Origin: Rhizobium grahamii CCGE 502
Lineage (GTDB): Bacteria > Pseudomonadota > Alphaproteobacteria > Rhizobiales > Rhizobiaceae
DNA: 64,000 nt
Direction: 5' to 3'
Assembly: GCF_000298315.2 (NCBI RefSeq)
Contig: NZ_AEYE02000021.1
Span: forward strand, 1-64,000
The notes beneath the pieces are model-generated. The model was given only the letters and a program-made list of their open reading frames with translations. It was not told the DNA's origin and did no database searches. Shown in pieces: positions 36,702 through 46,259 of this stretch. Both the position numbers and the translations under genes were made by a program. The number at the start of each line of letters is the position of its first letter. The stretch's first letter is position 1.

Positions 36702-36938
36702 CTAGTGGATCGCAATCGAGGAGGTGACCAGTATCGCCGCGAGGCCCGGATATCGCTCGATTAGAATGGCGGTCAGCTCCTCCTCGGTTCGGTGGCCCTG
36801 ATTAAACAGGTCGATCGCCGCACTACAGAGTGTCTCCGAAGCCCGTAGGTCAGGGGCCGCTTCAAAATGCTTGTACCAAGTCTGAACGGAATGCGACAGC
36901 AATGCCAATTCTGCGTTAAGGATCGGTCTGAAAATCAT
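36702..36938 (-). CDS. Small hypothetical protein
   Basis: A 78-residue protein with a strong ribosome site (GGGAGG) before the ATG at 36938. The core WYKHFEAAPDLRASETLCSA and then EEELTAILIERYPG resembles the small protein at 20372-20632, suggesting a family of short rhizobial proteins. Function unknown. Confidence 0.6.
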   Translation of the reverse strand: MIFRPILNAELALLSHSVQTWYKHFEAAPDLRASETLCSAAIDLFNQGHRTEEELTAILIERYPGLAAILVTSSIAIH

Positions 36939-36978
36939 ACCCGCCTCCCGGTTCTAAGAAAGAGGCGGATGGTAGTCG

Positions 36979-37095
36979 TTACACGTCAAAGGTCAATGCG
37001 ACGACGTGTCCAATAACACTCACGAGCGCAAAATCATCGTTTCGAAGCCGCCAGACATCCACTATCGGCTCGACGCCTTGCTTCGTAGCGATCAT
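36979..37095 (-). CDS. Coupled 38-residue ORF downstream of the PPOX-like gene
   Basis: An ATG at 37095 overlaps the stop of the FMN-binding protein gene in the ATGA manner typical of translational coupling. It encodes 38 residues, MIATKQGVEPIVDVWRLRND then DFALVSVIGHVVALTFDV. No homologue is recognised. Coupling and sensible composition support a real small protein, but it is short. Confidence 0.4.
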   Translation of the reverse strand: MIATKQGVEPIVDVWRLRNDDFALVSVIGHVVALTFDV

Positions 37096-37553
37096 TGGTC
37101 GATCTGCATGGCTGACCGGCCAGTGACTTCACGCTTGTGAATGCCGAAGAAGAGATGAGGAGAAGTATGGGCCGGCGGGACGACATCCGGCTTCAAGGAT
37201 CCAATCTCCCACCAATCTATGTGTTTCTGCAGTAGCGACCACGCATGTAGCCTCTCCTCGTGCCACGCATCATTATCAGGCAGTTCCTGGAATTCACCGT
37301 GGAGGACCACGCTTCTCCAGCTGCCCTTTAGTTGCCGCTCCTCGACTTGCAGGCAAACCTTGGGATTTTCGCGCATCCACTCGACCTTGCGCCCCGGCAT
37401 CGAGAAGCTGTAAGCGATGCTTGCCTCGAAAGCGAAGTACACTGGAACCACGTAAGGTTGGCTATTGTGGCAGCATGCCAAGTGGCCGTAGTGACTGGCT
37501 TTCAGCATCTCCAGGCATTCACCATGCGTCATGTTCCTGATTGCCATTGGCAT
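37092..37553 (-). CDS. Pyridoxamine 5'-phosphate oxidase-family FMN-binding protein
   Basis: A 153-residue split-barrel flavin protein. Features are GHLACCHNSQPYVVPVYFAF, GRKVEWMRENPKVCLQVEE and SWRSVVLHGEFQEL, as in the PPOX/NimA-like group. Such proteins reduce small substrates or bind F420/FMN; the substrate is unknown. ATG at 37553 lies eight bases after AGGAG. It may share a transcript with a short membrane frame upstream and a 38-residue frame downstream. Confidence 0.85.
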   Translation of the reverse strand: MPMAIRNMTHGECLEMLKASHYGHLACCHNSQPYVVPVYFAFEASIAYSFSMPGRKVEWMRENPKVCLQVEERQLKGSWRSVVLHGEFQELPDNDAWHEERLHAWSLLQKHIDWWEIGSLKPDVVPPAHTSPHLFFGIHKREVTGRSAMQIDQ

Positions 37554-37571
37554 TTTCTTCACTCCTATCTT

Positions 37572-37682
37572 TCAAGCCGATCCTCGACGGATAGCTGCAT
37601 ACGTCCGTCGGGCGACGTCCCCGCCCAGCCGGTAGAAAAGAACGCTAAATATCGTCGCGATCATCACCACAATGATCAGCAA
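37572..37682 (-). CDS. Possible 36-residue membrane ORF
   Basis: A minus-strand frame ends 18 bases before the PPOX-like ATG. It encodes one strongly hydrophobic helix (LLIIVVMIATIFSVLFYRLG) then a basic tail (DVARRTYAAIRRGSA). The start is uncertain: TTG at 37682, GTG at 37670 or ATG at 37664. Small single-helix proteins of this kind are common, but evidence is only compositional. Confidence 0.3.
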   Translation of the reverse strand: MLIIVVMIATIFSVLFYRLGGDVARRTYAAIRRGSA

Positions 37683-38631
37683 GACCGCGTGATCCCGATC
37701 CAGTCCTCGTCAAGCATCCTTGGCCCGAATTAGCAACATTGTGATCGTCACGGCGGGCTTTGGTCAGCTCGCGCCTCCGAATGATTATTCTCCTCCATTG
37801 TCTGGGGATTTGCCATTGTTGCATTGCGATGGATCAACCAGCCGAAGTTTCTGCTTCCATGCGAGTTGGTGGCAACTGATGTTAGGCGCATATCGCCCTG
37901 GAAATCGAAGAATGTTCCTTGCGCCCTGATCACCGGTGGTGATTGAAATTGCTAAACGCCGCGCTGGCGGGCGTACCATCCCGTGGGACGCTGTCACCGT
38001 AAGAGTAGTGATTTCGTGATTGTGCCCCGGCGAGGGCCCCGCAGCCGTGGACACGCCGATTGCGGTGCTGGCGTCCACGCGCTGCCAGTGGGAGCGAGAT
38101 TTTTTATTGTTGGTCGGTGAATTTGATCGAGCGCAATGTGGGACAGGCCAGAAGTTCTATTCTGATCGTGCGGTTCAAGCTGGTCGGAGGGTGAAGTGAA
38201 CGGACTTGATTGCAGGATCCGATCATGGTGACAGTGGGAACGTTGATGTTCGCGGGCCCATCGGCCTTGCCGTCAATCTTCGGGGATCCCGTCGCAGGCG
38301 ACGCATTGCATGGGCGCTTGTCCTTACGGCATAGCGGCCAGAGGAATTTCAGTGGGGATCGTGCTTCCGGAAAGATGGGAAGCCTTGATCGAATTCGCAC
38401 TCAGAACCTGGCTGTATCGCCGTGGGTCATTGTTCCTTTCCACGAAACGACTGCGGCCACTTGGGCGGCCGTCGTCATCGCTGCATCGTCGCCGTCACTT
38501 CGGCTTTCTCAGCATTCTCAGGGTCCAAACACTGCCCGAAGGAGGCGTGAAATGGTGAGGATGAACTATCCAACGTGTAAAAGGGACGCTCTGCTTTCAG
38601 CAGCGGGATGCCTATCAAAGGAGATGATAAA
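37683..38631. other. Gene-poor stretch
   Basis: Overlapping frames on both strands (for example 38104-38400 minus and 38210-38758 plus) lack ribosome sites and recognisable content. I see no gene here. Confidence 0.5.
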
Positions 38632-38943
38632 ATGGGTCTTAAGGTGCTTCCGAAGTCAGACTGGCCGGCCTACTTCTCGGAACTTCACAAGGAGGTCGAG
38701 GGAAAGGAAGTCAAGATTGAAATCCTTGGCCAGACGCTTGGCGACCAGGTTCTGGTGAGGTCTGCAAAGCTCATTGGAGCAACTTACGAGCCGAAGGAGG
38801 ATGCTCTCGAAATTTCGGTTAAGGGGATTACCCACGTTGTCGATCGTCCACAAAAGATCTCCATTCTGCAGGAGAATGGATCAATCGTCGCAATCGACGT
38901 GATCGACATCGGGGACAGGCACCAACTCATGACATTTGCCTAG
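38632..38943 (+). CDS. DUF5335-like small protein
   Basis: A 103-residue protein. It contains WPAYFSELHKEVEGKEVKIE, LGDQVLVRSAKLIGATYEPK and ITHVVDRPQKISIL, in the manner of the DUF5335 family found in many proteobacteria. ATG at 38632 follows AAAGGAG; the longer frame to 38608 is not needed. Probably a cytoplasmic beta-rich protein; no known reaction. Confidence 0.7.
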   Translation: MGLKVLPKSDWPAYFSELHKEVEGKEVKIEILGQTLGDQVLVRSAKLIGATYEPKEDALEISVKGITHVVDRPQKISILQENGSIVAIDVIDIGDRHQLMTFA

Positions 38944-39722
38944 CCGCGGGCCTGACTTATCGCGCACAGCCGGCGTGCCAAATCCGGAGGCTCAAGCCGC
39001 GCAATGCATAGAGCTGCCGACCCGGCTCAATTCTCAAGGCACCTCTCCCGCAATGGCTCATGGTAATTCCAGACTCCTGCGAATAGGCGTTGAGGAACCA
39101 TGATTCCGGAGCCTTGATCAGAGCGAGCGATTGCTAAGAGAACGAGAACCAAAATCCCGTCTACTGACCGGGATTTCATCCTTGTCCTGCGAACTCGTCG
39201 CCGGTGCCTGCCTGCGCGAAACTTCTGAAAACGGAGCATGCCCACGTGGTGGACCTAGCCTGCCTTCCACCTCGCCCTGTGTGGGAATGGCGAGACGTTC
39301 GCTTCCTGGTTTGGGACCTGGGCTCGGTGTGGCCGGGTGCTTGCTTCGCGTTTTCGGTAGATGCTTGGTTTCTGGATTCGGTGCTTATCAAATACGCCTG
39401 CCCCAGACGCAGGGACGTGGCACCGTTCATGGCCCCTTGATGAGACGGATTCCTTGCCGGAGCCAGGGCGCGCTCGCCAGTGTTGTCGCTCAACGGCCTC
39501 AGCCGGATGACCATCGTCTACCTTGGCGAGGTCTCGGGCGCGTGAACAGGATGGAAGGCGGAAGTTGGCGAATGCATGGCGTTCCTATCAAACAGTGGAA
39601 TGTGCGGTATCGTACCCTCTGAGGCCCGGGCCTTTACGACATCCCTCAAACACAGTCACATTAACCTCATCATCGATGCTTCAGTGACGATCAGTTGATT
39701 TATAACGCAGGCCCTTCTTCCC
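38944..39722. other. Gene-poor stretch
   Basis: Several frames over 60 codons exist on both strands around 39027-39622, but none has a ribosome site or recognisable domain, and they overlap each other. Confidence 0.5.
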
Positions 39723-40100
39723 ATGAACAGTGTTCGACACGGTTGGTTGCTACTTCAACTGAGGTGTCCCTCACTTCGGTCGATGCCGGAGGCAGTCCGA
39801 AGCGACATCCGCGACCTCTGCGAGGACTACAGTCTCCTCGCTCGCCAGATTGACCATCTTCGGCGTAGTAAATCTGTTTCGATGATAGGCGAGTATGAAG
39901 AGCTTTCTCGCTTCCTTGAAGAGGACGTCAAAGAGCGGTTGGGAATAATCGACGACAAAGTCCGACCAAGCAGCGCGCGGTCGAGACTTTTTGTTCTTGA
40001 TCGTTTATCGGCCGTGGCCAATTGGGCTCGCAAGCTCTGGCGTTTTTCAAACGAACTGACTTCAATCGAGACTCGGACAAAACAGCGAATGGTCGATTGA
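39723..40100 (+). CDS. Hypothetical helical protein
   Basis: A 125-residue frame; a shorter start at ATG 39783 gives 105 residues. The middle is strongly helical and charged (VRSDIRDLCEDYSLLARQID, then EYEELSRFLEEDVKERLG), looking like a real small cytoplasmic protein. Neither start has a convincing ribosome site. Function unknown. Confidence 0.45.
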   Translation: MNSVRHGWLLLQLRCPSLRSMPEAVRSDIRDLCEDYSLLARQIDHLRRSKSVSMIGEYEELSRFLEEDVKERLGIIDDKVRPSSARSRLFVLDRLSAVANWARKLWRFSNELTSIETRTKQRMVD

Positions 40101-40435
40101 GGCTGGCACGGCAGGGACATGGCGCCGGCTCCCGCTCTCGACGAAACGCGCTTTGACCTGCGCCGATTTCAGTCTCGGGATCAGGGATTGTCAGGCCGAT
40201 AAGGCGTGAAGCCGCCGGCCGCAAATTTGCCGGCCCGGGTGCGATATCATGTGGTGATGATGGTCGTTAGTTGCCAGAGGCGCACCGCACTAACCGACGG
40301 AAAGCGCAATAGCCGACTATAAACTCTTTGGTGGTCCCGGAGCGTGCGCTTTTTCAACTCCATTTTGGATGAGTGTCGGTTATTTGATTGCCAGCTAATT
40401 TGCGCTTCGTTAGCGTCTCCGGCAGGAGGACCACC
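40101..40435. other. Intergenic stretch
   Basis: No gene seen. A hairpin CCGGC (cgcaaattt) GCCGG lies near 40216-40234 and has no T-run. Confidence 0.4.
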
Positions 40436-40621
40436 ATGAAACACATCGATTCGATTGCCGCTGAGCCGACTGCAGCGACAAGGGTTTGGAACGTCGCTGA
40501 GTTTTGCTTACAGCATCGCCTTGACGGCAAAGAAGAGGCCAAGCTTGTTGCCCTGTTCGGTCAGTTCGCCACCACAAGCGAGCTCGTCCACAATGTGACG
40601 CGCCGCGCGCGCTCTCGATAA
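40436..40621 (+). CDS. Small hypothetical protein
   Basis: A 61-residue protein with a very strong ribosome site (AGGAGGA, five bases before ATG 40436). It reads MKHIDSIAAEPTAATRVWNV and then EFCLQHRLDGKEEAKLVALF. It is helical and soluble. Function unknown. Confidence 0.6.
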   Translation: MKHIDSIAAEPTAATRVWNVAEFCLQHRLDGKEEAKLVALFGQFATTSELVHNVTRRARSR

Positions 40622-41050
40622 AATAAAGCCCAACCACGGCGCTAGCCAGACATGGTGGCTGAGATCAGGCTCGGGATGCGTGGGCGTGGCTTAGTTCGCC
40701 TGCCGTATGGGCATCAAACCGTATTCCAGCCCTGCGAGCAAAAGATAGTTCATAGCCTCGCTGTCACTTGCCGCGGCGAAGCTACTTGCGGCAGCGGAAT
40801 CATTTGCGCCCTGTATGCGGTGTTGTCAGACGACAGTGGCGTGTGACTGTCAAAGCGAATGACCCACGATATCCTGCGAGGGTCAAGGACGGCCCCGCAA
40901 GATCGACAGTCGAGCGAGAGCAAAATCCCGCTGGAGTGTCGGGAGATCCACGCTTTCGTTTCCGCGTCGCACAATGATACTGCGTTGCCCACATTGTTCG
41001 CCCTGTGAATCTTCCGATGACAAACTGTTATCAACTTCTGCGCCAGCTGG

Positions 41051-41080
41051 TTGACATACGCCATTTTACCACGCTAGAAC
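41051..41080 (+). promoter_or_regulatory. Promoter of the Amadori-compound transporter operon
   Basis: TTGACA (41051-41056), an 18-base spacer and TAGAAC (41075-41080) lie directly before an operator-like site at 41081-41098. The preceding 40622-41050 shows no gene. Confidence 0.5.
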
Positions 41081-41098
41081 TTGTCTGACATCTTACAA
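41081..41098 (+). promoter_or_regulatory. FrlR-type operator upstream of the transporter operon
   Basis: TTGTCTGACATCTTACAA matches 15 of 18 bases of the site at 48269-48286 and 13 of 18 of the site at 47356-47339 (minus). It covers the expected transcription start, a classic repressor position. Binding by the GntR protein at 47493 is inferred from site sharing. Confidence 0.65.
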
Positions 41099-41125
41099 AG
41101 TCGAGATGTTTTATTGGGAGGAAAA

Positions 41126-41950
41126 ATGGATATTCTTACGAAGCTCCTCGCCGGTGCTGCGCTACTGACAGCTGCGCACTCTGCGTTTGCCGGCGAAACG
41201 CTGGATCGCGTAATGGAAAAGAAGGCGATGGTCGTTGCAACCAACAGCAGCTGGCCCCCGCAAAGCTTCCTGAATGACAACAACGAAATGGTCGGTTTCG
41301 ATATCGACGTTTCCCGGGAGATCGGAAAGCGCCTGGGTGTAGATGTCAGTTTTCAGACCCCCGACTGGGCTACGCTGACCGGTGGACGCTGGCAGGGACG
41401 ATACGACGTCGGCGTCGGTTCCGTTACCCCGACCAAGGCTCGCGCTCAGGTCATCGACTTCGCTGGTATTTATTACTACAGCCCCTACGTCTACGTTGTT
41501 CACAAGGATAGCTCCGCCAAGACCGTCGCAGATCTGAACGGCAAAGTAATCGGCGTCGAAACGGCAACGACCTCGGAAGACTTTATCCGACGTCAGCTCG
41601 AGATCGATGCGCCAGGCCTCCCGCCGGTCGAATATAAGCTGGAGCCCGGCGAGATCCGTACCTTCGCCGATTCCATGCTGCCCTTTGATGACCTTCGCCT
41701 CGGCGACGGTGTTCGTCTCGATGCAGTGATCGCGCCGGAGCAAACGGCAAAGAACGCGATCAAAAACGGTTATCCACTACGCATCCTTGAAGATGGCTAT
41801 GCCTTCCGCGAACCTCTCGTCGTCATCGACGAGAAGACCGATCCCGACTGGACCAAGAAAGTCGGTGAAATCATCTCCGAGATGAAGAAAGACGGCACAC
41901 TCGCTGCCCTCACCACCAAGTGGTACGGCAAGGATTACAGCACCGACTGA
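41126..41950 (+). CDS. Polar amino-acid-type ABC transporter binding protein
   Basis: A 274-residue family-3 periplasmic binding protein with signal peptide (DILTKLLAGAALLTAAHSAF, then AGE). The fold is recognised from VATNSSWPPQSFLNDNNEMV, GFDIDVSREIGKRLGVDV and GSVTPTKARAQVIDFAGIYY. ATG at 41126 follows GGGAGG. It shares an operator with the frl genes, so a fructosyl-amino acid (Amadori product) is the likely ligand. A plain amino acid remains possible. Confidence 0.88.
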   Translation: MDILTKLLAGAALLTAAHSAFAGETLDRVMEKKAMVVATNSSWPPQSFLNDNNEMVGFDIDVSREIGKRLGVDVSFQTPDWATLTGGRWQGRYDVGVGSVTPTKARAQVIDFAGIYYYSPYVYVVHKDSSAKTVADLNGKVIGVETATTSEDFIRRQLEIDAPGLPPVEYKLEPGEIRTFADSMLPFDDLRLGDGVRLDAVIAPEQTAKNAIKNGYPLRILEDGYAFREPLVVIDEKTDPDWTKKVGEIISEMKKDGTLAALTTKWYGKDYSTD

Positions 41951-41959
41951 GACGCAAGA

Positions 41960-41988
41960 GCAATGCCAGGTTCATCGCCCGGCATTGC
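41960..41988 (+). other. Intercistronic hairpin after the binding-protein gene
   Basis: GCAATGCC (41960-41967) pairs perfectly with GGCATTGC (41981-41988); the sequence CTTTCCC follows. It probably stabilises the binding-protein message or partly terminates transcription before the oxidase gene. Confidence 0.5.
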
Positions 41989-42013
41989 CTTTCCCGCCTG
42001 AAGCGAGCTCTAC

Positions 42014-43294
42014 ATGACCTATCCCGATACCTATTACCGCCGCACAATGGCCAACAGTGCGGAGCGGCCGCCCCTTTCCGGTGCCACCGAATGTGACACC
42101 CTGATCATTGGTGGGGGTCTTGCTGGCCTGACCACGGCACTACAACTGGCCCGCGCCGGGGTGTCCGTTGCCTTGCTTGAGGCAGAAAGCATTGGCTTCG
42201 GCGCATCGGGTCGTAACGGTGGCTTCGTCAGTCCTGGATTCGCAACCGGTGGCGGTGCGATTGCGCGCACCGTGGGCAAGGATGCGGCCCACAAGATTCA
42301 TCGCCTATCGATCGAAGGCGTGGAGTTCGTCCGCAACACGATCCGTGATCTCGATATATCGGATGCCCAGCCGCAGCCCGGAATTATGAGCGTATTGCGT
42401 TATGACGGCGGTGACGGCCTGAAACGGCACGCCGACCAGATGCGACGTGAATATGGCTACGAACTGGAATATCTTGGGACGGACGCGGTTCGCAGCCGTT
42501 TGCACTCAAAGCGTTATTTTCAGGCCCTGCGCGACCCAAACGCATTCCACATGCATCCTCTGAATTATCTGCGGGCCCTCGCAAGAGAAATCGAGCGTCT
42601 CGGCGGACGGGTCTACGAGAACTCGGCAGCGACGACATGCGAGCTTGACGGTGTCGAGAAGCGCGTCGTGACGACCGGCGGCAAGGTGAATTCGCGCCGC
42701 GTCGTCTTTACCACGGGCGGCTACACAGGCCCCCTCGTCGCCCGGCTTCGTCGTTCGTACCTTCCCATTGCGACCTACGTGATGCTGACAGAAGAAGCGC
42801 CTGACCTTATAAGCGAGGCAATTTCGACCCGTGATGCGATCGGCGACAATCGCCGGGCCGGGGATTACTACCGTCTCGTCGAGGACGGGAAACGCATTCT
42901 TTGGGGCGGGCGAATTACGACCCGCGCCGCATCTCCTGCAGCACTCGCCCGAGAACTGCGCCGGGAAATGACCAGCACCTATCCGCAGCTCAAGGAGTTG
43001 CGGACCGAGCTCGCCTGGTCGGGTCTCATGTCCTATGCCCGTCACCTGATGCCCCAGATTGGGCAGATGCAGCCGGACGTTTGGCACTGCACCGCCTTTG
43101 GCGGCCACGGCCTGAACACGACGGCAATCGGTGGCAAGCTGATTGCGGAGGCTCTCCTCGGACAATCCGACCGCTACAAGCTGTTCGAGCCCTTTGGCCT
43201 CGCCTGGGCCGGCGGCATTGCCGGGCTTGCCACCGCGCAACTGACCTATTGGAAATTGCAGGCACAGGATTGGTGGCGCGAACGCGCTGCCTGA
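42014..43294 (+). CDS. FAD-dependent oxidoreductase of the DAO/PuuB family
   Basis: A 426-residue oxidase. The FAD-binding motif is LIIGGGLAGLTTALQLARAG (GGGLAG at 33-38), followed by GFGASGRNGGFVSPG, and the C-terminal FAD-contact region is TAFGGHGLNTTAIGGKLIAE. The family includes gamma-glutamylputrescine oxidase, sarcosine oxidase and amadoriases. Being inside the transporter operon that shares operators with frlB and frlD, it probably oxidises the secondary amine of an imported Amadori compound. This is inferred; a simple D-amino acid role is the alternative. Confidence 0.85.
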   Translation: MTYPDTYYRRTMANSAERPPLSGATECDTLIIGGGLAGLTTALQLARAGVSVALLEAESIGFGASGRNGGFVSPGFATGGGAIARTVGKDAAHKIHRLSIEGVEFVRNTIRDLDISDAQPQPGIMSVLRYDGGDGLKRHADQMRREYGYELEYLGTDAVRSRLHSKRYFQALRDPNAFHMHPLNYLRALAREIERLGGRVYENSAATTCELDGVEKRVVTTGGKVNSRRVVFTTGGYTGPLVARLRRSYLPIATYVMLTEEAPDLISEAISTRDAIGDNRRAGDYYRLVEDGKRILWGGRITTRAASPAALARELRREMTSTYPQLKELRTELAWSGLMSYARHLMPQIGQMQPDVWHCTAFGGHGLNTTAIGGKLIAEALLGQSDRYKLFEPFGLAWAGGIAGLATAQLTYWKLQAQDWWRERAA

Positions 43295-43312
43295 TCCACC
43301 GGGGGAAATCAT

Positions 43313-44284
43313 ATGCTCGGAAAACTTATTCTCACCTATCCCACGGCGATGCGCCGTCTCGGCACGCTGCTCATTTTGTTGGTCGTTGCCGCCAGCCTTT
43401 ATGCACTTGGCATCAGCTCGGCCTGGCTTGGTAAGATCTTCCCGTCTGCCGTCGTCTGGCTGAAGGAAAACAGGCAGCTCGGTCGTGCCGTCTCGGCTAT
43501 CGCGCTTGCCTTGATCGTTGCATTCAACTGGAAGCTCCTACGGCTCCTTTCAAGACGGCAACAGGTTGCGGCTGTCTGGCTTGAACTCTTCGCACTACTG
43601 ATGCTGTTCTTCTACTCATTCGACCTGTCAATCTCGTTTATCGCCCGCAAGGTCGGCTTCATGATCTCTCAGGGTGTGGTCACGACACTCTATATTTCGG
43701 CCATTTCGATCGCCATCGCGACTGTCATCGCCCTGGCGGGTGCTATTGCGAAGCTGTCCAAGAATGGCGTCATCTATGGCCTTGCCACCTTCTACACGTC
43801 GCTCTTTCGCGGCCTGCCGCTTTTGATGCAGATCTATATTATCTATCTCGGACTGCCGCAGGTCGGCTATGTCATCAGTGCGGTTCCGGCCGGAATCTTG
43901 GCGCTCTCGCTCTGCTACGGCGCCTATATGACTGAGATCTTCCGTGCAGGCATCGAGAGTATCTCGCGCGGCCAAACCGAAGGTGCCACGGCGCTCGGCC
44001 TCACTCCGAACCAGACCATGTTTCTTGTGGTCCTGCCCCAGGCTATGCGCGTGATCGTGCCACCGACTGGCAACCAGTTCATCGCCATGCTGAAGGATTC
44101 CTCCCTCGTCTCGGTCGTTGGCGTCTGGGAAATCATGTATCTCGCCCGCACGCAGGGTCAGACCGAGTTCCGCCATATCGAGATGCTGATCACCGCTTCC
44201 ATGATCTATTGGGTTCTGTCGATCGGCCTCGAATTCCTGCAGGCCCAGATCGAGAACCATTTCGGCCGCTTCAATGCCCGCTGA
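43313..44284 (+). CDS. Polar amino-acid-type ABC transporter permease
   Basis: A 323-residue membrane protein. An unusually long N-terminal part with two hydrophobic segments (to about residue 110) precedes the standard HisM/GlnP permease core ([40 protein letters not shown]). The coupling loop is [20 protein letters not shown]. It is the only permease in the operon, so it presumably forms a homodimer. AGGAAAT-type spacing to the upstream oxidase is short (18 bases). Confidence 0.9.
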   Translation: MLGKLILTYPTAMRRLGTLLILLVVAASLYALGISSAWLGKIFPSAVVWLKENRQLGRAVSAIALALIVAFNWKLLRLLSRRQQVAAVWLELFALLMLFFYSFDLSISFIARKVGFMISQGVVTTLYISAISIAIATVIALAGAIAKLSKNGVIYGLATFYTSLFRGLPLLMQIYIIYLGLPQVGYVISAVPAGILALSLCYGAYMTEIFRAGIESISRGQTEGATALGLTPNQTMFLVVLPQAMRVIVPPTGNQFIAMLKDSSLVSVVGVWEIMYLARTQGQTEFRHIEMLITASMIYWVLSIGLEFLQAQIENHFGRFNAR

Positions 44285-44364
44285 GTTCACTTAACGGCGA
44301 TCGGGTCAACGTCGGCCGGATCCTTGCAAGGCTGGCTTCTGCTGAAATAACCGAAGGGAAATAC

Positions 44365-45111
44365 ATGTCGCAATCGTCCAATCCCGAAATCAAGCTTTCC
44401 GGGGTGCATAAATGGTATGGGCACTACCATGCCCTCGACAATATCAACCTCGAAATCGCCCGGAAGGAGCGGATCGTTATCTGCGGCCCTTCCGGCTCGG
44501 GAAAGTCCACCCTGATCCGTTGCATAAACAGGCTGGAGTCGCATCAGCAGGGCGAGATCATCGTCGGCGGCGTCGAACTCACTGAAAACGAGAAGAACAT
44601 CGACGAAGTGCGCCGCGAGGTCGGCATGGTCTTTCAGCATTTCAACCTTTTCCCGCATCTGACCATCCTGGAGAACTGCATTCTTGCACCCGTCTGGGTC
44701 CGGAAGATGAAGAAGGCGAAGGCGACGGAGATCGCCATGCATTTTCTTGAACGGGTACGGATTCCAGATCAGGCAAACAAGTATCCGGGCCAGCTCTCCG
44801 GTGGCCAGCAACAGCGCGTGGCAATCGCTCGCGCCCTCTGCATGAACCCGAAGGTCATGCTTTTCGACGAACCTACCTCGGCACTCGATCCGGAAATGGT
44901 CAAGGAAGTACTCGATACGATGATCTCACTCGCGGACGAAGGGATGACCATGGTCTGTGTTACCCATGAAATGGGATTTGCGCGTCAGGTCGCCGACCGC
45001 GTGATCTTCATGGATCAGGGACGAGTGATCGAGCAGGCATCCCCGGCCGAATTCTTCGACAATCCGCAAAGCGAGCGCAGCCAGCTCTTCCTCAGCCAGA
45101 TACTGCACTGA
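44365..45111 (+). CDS. Polar amino-acid-type ABC transporter ATP-binding protein
   Basis: A 248-residue GlnQ/HisP-type ATPase. Walker A is GPSGSGKST, the signature [15 protein letters not shown], Walker [14 protein letters not shown] and the switch histidine is in [11 protein letters not shown] at 44365 follows GAAGGGA; a longer in-frame frame back to 44209 lies inside the permease gene. It energises the importer with the gene products at 41126 and 43313. Confidence 0.93.
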   Translation: MSQSSNPEIKLSGVHKWYGHYHALDNINLEIARKERIVICGPSGSGKSTLIRCINRLESHQQGEIIVGGVELTENEKNIDEVRREVGMVFQHFNLFPHLTILENCILAPVWVRKMKKAKATEIAMHFLERVRIPDQANKYPGQLSGGQQQRVAIARALCMNPKVMLFDEPTSALDPEMVKEVLDTMISLADEGMTMVCVTHEMGFARQVADRVIFMDQGRVIEQASPAEFFDNPQSERSQLFLSQILH

Positions 45112-45321
45112 CATCCAGTTGGAAAAAATGCCGACGATGGAAATCTGGGGTGTTGACGCTTTTTTCTCGGGGTGTGAGCCAGGCGGTTGTCCGGCGCCAA
45201 ACTTTCGAGGATACGGATTTCATCGCCGGTTTGAGCCGGTAATCGGCCGCAGCCTTCTCGCACCCAGCAGCCTTGATCGTGCTCAGGTGACTGGTTTCAC
45301 GCGCAAGCTTCTGTTCTACGA

Positions 45322-46137
45322 TTATCGGATGGGCCGAGGCTCCTGTGGGAATCCCCCGACGTAGCAGCACGTCCGCGCCGCGCACTCCCGACCGGAAGCG
45401 AGGCTGGCCTGAAGAGTGTCACCAGCAATGTGGGCTTGAAGAAAGCCGGCAATGAAACTGTCGCCCGCACCCGTGGTGTCGACGATGGAGACGGGCGTAA
45501 TTCCAGTTTCCGCATATTGCCTTCCGTCACTTGCCGCTGATCCCTCGCTACCGCGTGTTACCACGGCAAGCTTCGCACCCTTGGTGAGAAAACCCCGCAT
45601 CATCGTAGCAGCCTTGCCTCGATCCTCGCCCGCGGAGCCGAAGGCGACATCGAGCCCTTCGGTACCAAGATGGATCCCGTCGTTGTTGACCGAGACGTCC
45701 TGAGACACACAGGTGCCGGCATCGGCGAGCCTGCGGCGGGTCGTGCCACAATCACAAATCCAACCTATGTGCACATGGTTCATGCTGAACAGGATCCGGA
45801 AATCTTCATCGCTTGGAACATAATCCTGGCAGACACCGAAATCCTCATAAGCAAATATTCGATCTCCAGATGGCGTGACATCGATGTTGGTAAAGGCGGT
45901 ATTGCCGGGCAACATGCGGAGATTATCGACGTTCACCCCATTCGAAGCAATGAGGTCGCGCGTGCGCTCGCCATCGGCATCGCGCCCGACCGCTCCGAAA
46001 TAGTAGGCTTCGTGCCCGAGTAGCGCGAGCTGGACAGCAACGTTAATGGCGTTGCCACCGATGAGGGCCAGATTGACAGGCGACTGGAAGCGATCGACGC
46101 AGTTATCGCCGACAACGGCGAAGCGGAGACGGGACAT
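45322..46137 (-). CDS. frlD: PfkB-family sugar kinase, fructoselysine 6-kinase-like
   Basis: A 271-residue PfkB kinase. It starts RLRFAVVGDNCVDRF and has GGNAINVAVQLALLG, and the catalytic D226 in DTTGAGDSF with the anion hole beside it. It resembles FrlD, which phosphorylates fructoselysine at C6. It is followed (upstream on this strand) by frlB, the deglycase that needs this product. ATG at 46137 is preferred over 46155. Kinase family is firm, substrate inferred from the pair. Confidence 0.85.
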   Translation of the reverse strand: MSRLRFAVVGDNCVDRFQSPVNLALIGGNAINVAVQLALLGHEAYYFGAVGRDADGERTRDLIASNGVNVDNLRMLPGNTAFTNIDVTPSGDRIFAYEDFGVCQDYVPSDEDFRILFSMNHVHIGWICDCGTTRRRLADAGTCVSQDVSVNNDGIHLGTEGLDVAFGSAGEDRGKAATMMRGFLTKGAKLAVVTRGSEGSAASDGRQYAETGITPVSIVDTTGAGDSFIAGFLQAHIAGDTLQASLASGRECAARTCCYVGGFPQEPRPIR

Positions 46138-46259
46138 GGAACCTCGGGTTGACAATCATTGCTGGCAGGGCCGCGAGCTTCCAAAGGTTGCCCACGGTCC
46201 TAGCTGAGGGAAAGCACCTGCAGATTGCTTCCCGGATCGGATCATGACGTCAAGACCGT

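Noticed and set aside
38210-38758. 182-codon plus-strand frame
   Set aside because: It overlaps the DUF5335-like gene in another frame and lacks a ribosome site.
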